DNA of 64,000 bases from an uncultured Mediterraneibacter sp. Lineage in GTDB: Bacteria; Bacillota; Clostridia; Lachnospirales; Lachnospiraceae. The DNA is taken from positions 62,001 to 126,000 of the forward strand of contig NZ_CAKRDI010000005.1 of assembly GCF_934309415.1 (NCBI RefSeq). Reading direction: 5' to 3'. Shown here one piece after another: positions 62,061-64,000 of this stretch (position 1 is its first letter; the number at the start of each line of letters is the position of its first letter). The notes beneath the pieces are model-generated. The model made no database searches. It saw only the letters and a program-made list of their open reading frames with translations, and was not told the origin of the DNA. The translations under genes were made by a program, and so were the position numbers.

Positions 62061-63050
62061 TCAGTGTTCTCCAGATACAATCCTTCTGGCTTTTGACAAA
62101 AAGATCATCATCCAATATTGCCTGTGTTTCAGTATCCAAAGATGAAGTTTGTCCTTTTTCCCCAGTTGGGCTATATACCGATTTCCCCTGATATTTCCAA
62201 TTCTCTGTTCTGTATATTCTCTGTATTTCTGTAGATAAGTTCCATCCTCTCCTGCAAGTACCAGCTCTTTCGAAGGCTCGAAAAAGGCATTTGCAAAAAC
62301 AAGATACTCCAGTTCTTCATGATAAAGATCATAATTTCCTGTCTCACGATATACCGCTAAGATGTGATCCAGTACTTCTATTTTATCATGACTGCTCTTT
62401 TCATAATTTTTACCAGTCATAATTGAATTCTCACGAATGATATAATAATATAATGGCATTTTCAAATAACTGATTCTTTCTGCTTTTAAGAAAAAGATCG
62501 GAGTTGTTGCCAGATCCTCGAAATAAAGACCTTTCGGGAAAGGACATTCTGCTTTCATATAAAATTCTCTGTTGAATAATTTTGTCCATGCGGCAGGCGG
62601 AGCGAGAAGTAACTGATGTTCTTCTCTTAACGAAAAGATCTTATCTGTTGGAAGCTGTGTCGTCCTTACTTCCTCTGTTCCATTCTCCACACAATAATAA
62701 TCAAAAAGGACCAGATCGCATTCTCCTTTTTCTGCTTCTGCGACCGCCTTTTCGACAAGCTCTTTAGCAATATAATCATCACTGTCTACAAACAGCAGAT
62801 ATTTCCCTGTAGCAAATTTTACTCCCGCATTTCGCGCATCACTCAAACCGCCATTTTGCTTGTGAACTACCCGTATTCTATAATCTTTTTCTGCCAGTTC
62901 TTCACAGATTGCACCACAGCGATCCGGCGAACCGTCATTTACAAGTATGATTTCCAATTCCGGATAGGTCTGCTCACAAATACTTTTCACACAGCGTTCC
63001 AGATATGCTTCTACTTTATATACCGGTACAACTATACTTACCAGTTCCAC
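62061..63050 (-). CDS. GT2 family glycosyltransferase
   Basis: 329 aa. SIVVPVYKVEAYLERCVKSICEQTYPELEIILVNDGSPDRCGAIC opens the GT-A fold; NGGLSDARNAGVKFATGKYLLFVDSDDYI carries the DSD metal motif (about 93-95). The C-terminal half (YFEDLATTPIFFLKAERISYL) is shared with the next gene at 63056, so the two are paralogues of one EpsJ/WcaA-like type. Gap to the following gene is five bases. Confidence 0.94.
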   Translation of the reverse strand: MELVSIVVPVYKVEAYLERCVKSICEQTYPELEIILVNDGSPDRCGAICEELAEKDYRIRVVHKQNGGLSDARNAGVKFATGKYLLFVDSDDYIAKELVEKAVAEAEKGECDLVLFDYYCVENGTEEVRTTQLPTDKIFSLREEHQLLLAPPAAWTKLFNREFYMKAECPFPKGLYFEDLATTPIFFLKAERISYLKMPLYYYIIRENSIMTGKNYEKSSHDKIEVLDHILAVYRETGNYDLYHEELEYLVFANAFFEPSKELVLAGEDGTYLQKYREYTEQRIGNIRGNRYIAQLGKKDKLHLWILKHRQYWMMIFLSKARRIVSGEH

Positions 63051-63055
63051 TCAGT

Positions 63056-64000
63056 TTACCTCCTGTTGCTTCCTCCACTCAATTTGTCCTTCATTCTTCT
63101 CAACTGAGACATCAACACCATGATTCCATACATCCTGCACTGTAATAATTTCAAAAGGATCTTATCTTTTCCTGATATCTGCTGCACATAATAATTTTTA
63201 TTCATCTGTGGGAATTTATTATATGCATAATTTCTGAATTTCTTAAGATACTCGCTTTTTCGGTCATTCAGTACAATTTCTTTCGATGGAACAAAGAACG
63301 TATTCTCAAACACAAGATACTCCAGTTCATTTCTATATGTCTCTGTAAGATTTTCCTTTGCAAAATATTCAAGAAGCTGATCAACAGCCCAGGTACGATC
63401 TTCGTAATTTTTTGTAAAGTTCTTACTGTGCATGATTGAGCCGTCACGCATGAGATAATAGTAATAAACCTCCTGCAGATATACAACCCGTTTTATATTT
63501 GCCATGAGTTTTGGGATCGTAGCCAGATCCTCATAGTATCTGCCCTTTGGAAATTGCAAACCACTATGATTCCAGACATCTTTGCGGATCAGTTTATTCA
63601 CGGCAGAACAGGATTTCATAATCAGTTCCTTATTCTCTGATGCTTCAATTACCTGATTCACAGGGAAAGGAAATGTAAAACGATCCGTCAGATTTCCATC
63701 CTCCTCTTCTCCCATATAATCAAAGATCACCATATCTGCCTGATTTTTTTCTGCTGTTTCTACTGTATCTTTTACAAGATTCTCGTGAATTCTGTCATCA
63801 CTGTCTACAAACAGAAGATACTTTCCCGTTGCATTTTCCACACCAACATTTCTGGCATCACCAAGTCCTCCATTTTCCTTATGGATCACTTTAATTCGCT
63901 CATCCTGATCTGCATATTCTTCACACATTGCACCACTTTGATCTTTCGATCCGTCATCCACAAGGATAATTTCCAATCTGTTATAACTTTGTCTGCATAC
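63056..64000 (-). CDS. GT2 family glycosyltransferase (N-terminus outside window)
   Basis: At least 315 aa visible. The frame stays open to the right edge (VCRQSYNRLEIILVDDGSKD), so the real start lies beyond 64000; an apparent start at 63976 is an internal TTG leucine. The DDGSKD, NGGLGDARNVGVENATGKYLLFVDSDD and YYEDLATIPKLMANIKRVVYL motifs place it with its neighbour at 62061. Ends in a basic tail (LRRMKDKLSGGSNRR). Confidence 0.92.
   Translation of the reverse strand, partial: VCRQSYNRLEIILVDDGSKDQSGAMCEEYADQDERIKVIHKENGGLGDARNVGVENATGKYLLFVDSDDRIHENLVKDTVETAEKNQADMVIFDYMGEEEDGNLTDRFTFPFPVNQVIEASENKELIMKSCSAVNKLIRKDVWNHSGLQFPKGRYYEDLATIPKLMANIKRVVYLQEVYYYYLMRDGSIMHSKNFTKNYEDRTWAVDQLLEYFAKENLTETYRNELEYLVFENTFFVPSKEIVLNDRKSEYLKKFRNYAYNKFPQMNKNYYVQQISGKDKILLKLLQCRMYGIMVLMSQLRRMKDKLSGGSNRR

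Noticed and set aside
63974..63976. Start of the last glycosyltransferase at 63976
   Set aside because: The codon is an internal TTG and the frame with family sequence continues to the window edge, so the gene is truncated by the window and not by biology.

Overview
The window looks like chromosome of a low-GC gut Firmicute of the Lachnospiraceae type (Blautia/Dorea/Mediterraneibacter-like). I infer this from the lipoprotein and surface-protein styles (DUF285/BspA repeats, FN3-like C-terminal modules, DUF3048), the AGGAG ribosome sites and the clostridial gene mix. The species cannot be resolved by eye. I saw no rRNA, tRNA, CRISPR array, phage or intact IS transposase.

Layout. (1) 1-2918: a carbohydrate ABC importer (binding lipoprotein, two permeases; the second runs off the left edge). 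(2) 3042-10303: an RluD-type pseudouridine synthase, a YtrA-type GntR/ABC-2 operon with a clear promoter and operator, and a MacB-like ABC operon with an extracellular NEW3/CARDB-like subunit. (3) 10773-22401: housekeeping and stress genes: CstA, a MoxR/VWA pair, HflX, a TPR lipoprotein, a small alarmone synthetase, a PTS_EIIC_2-like membrane protein, two small unknowns and a YerB-like lipoprotein. (4) 22645-43434: a surface and redox island. It holds two BspA-type giants (one with a papain-like Cys/His/Asp domain), a Tp47-like 1096-residue surface protein, a flavinylation operon (ApbE, a protein with four FMN domains, a one-FMN-domain protein, a NapH-like 4Fe-4S membrane protein) and a transglutaminase-like giant. 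(5) 43719-64000: a surface polysaccharide locus, nearly all on the minus strand. It has RfbA, RfbB, a GH25 lysozyme, an NlpC/P60 protein, an acyltransferase, a pair of half-size EamA proteins, two polytopic GT-C-like proteins, an epimerase, an ATP-grasp enzyme, four GT2 enzymes (the last truncated by the window edge), a WecE-type aminotransferase and a Wzx flippase.

Regions 4 and 5 are tied together by one FN3-like module family (about 95 residues; signature YxYIGMT...YNFYWVYPY...YVYGKAK). I count 16 copies in six large secreted proteins, plus the 3' remnant of a seventh gene. None of the six ends in an LPXTG signal or membrane anchor, and the NlpC/P60 member starts 13 bases after a polysaccharide gene. 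My main hypothesis is that these modules attach a set of enzymes and adhesins to the surface glycan made next door. A second hypothesis is that the ApbE operon and the neighbouring Tp47-like protein, which carries two degenerate flavinylation-like motifs and a DtxR-like site upstream, form an extracellular flavin redox system.

Two families of small dispersed palindromic repeats run through the intergenic regions. One is MITE-like (about 165 bp, with deleted forms near 90 bp) with 19-bp terminal inverted repeats; in one place its two ends supply the stop codons of two converging genes.
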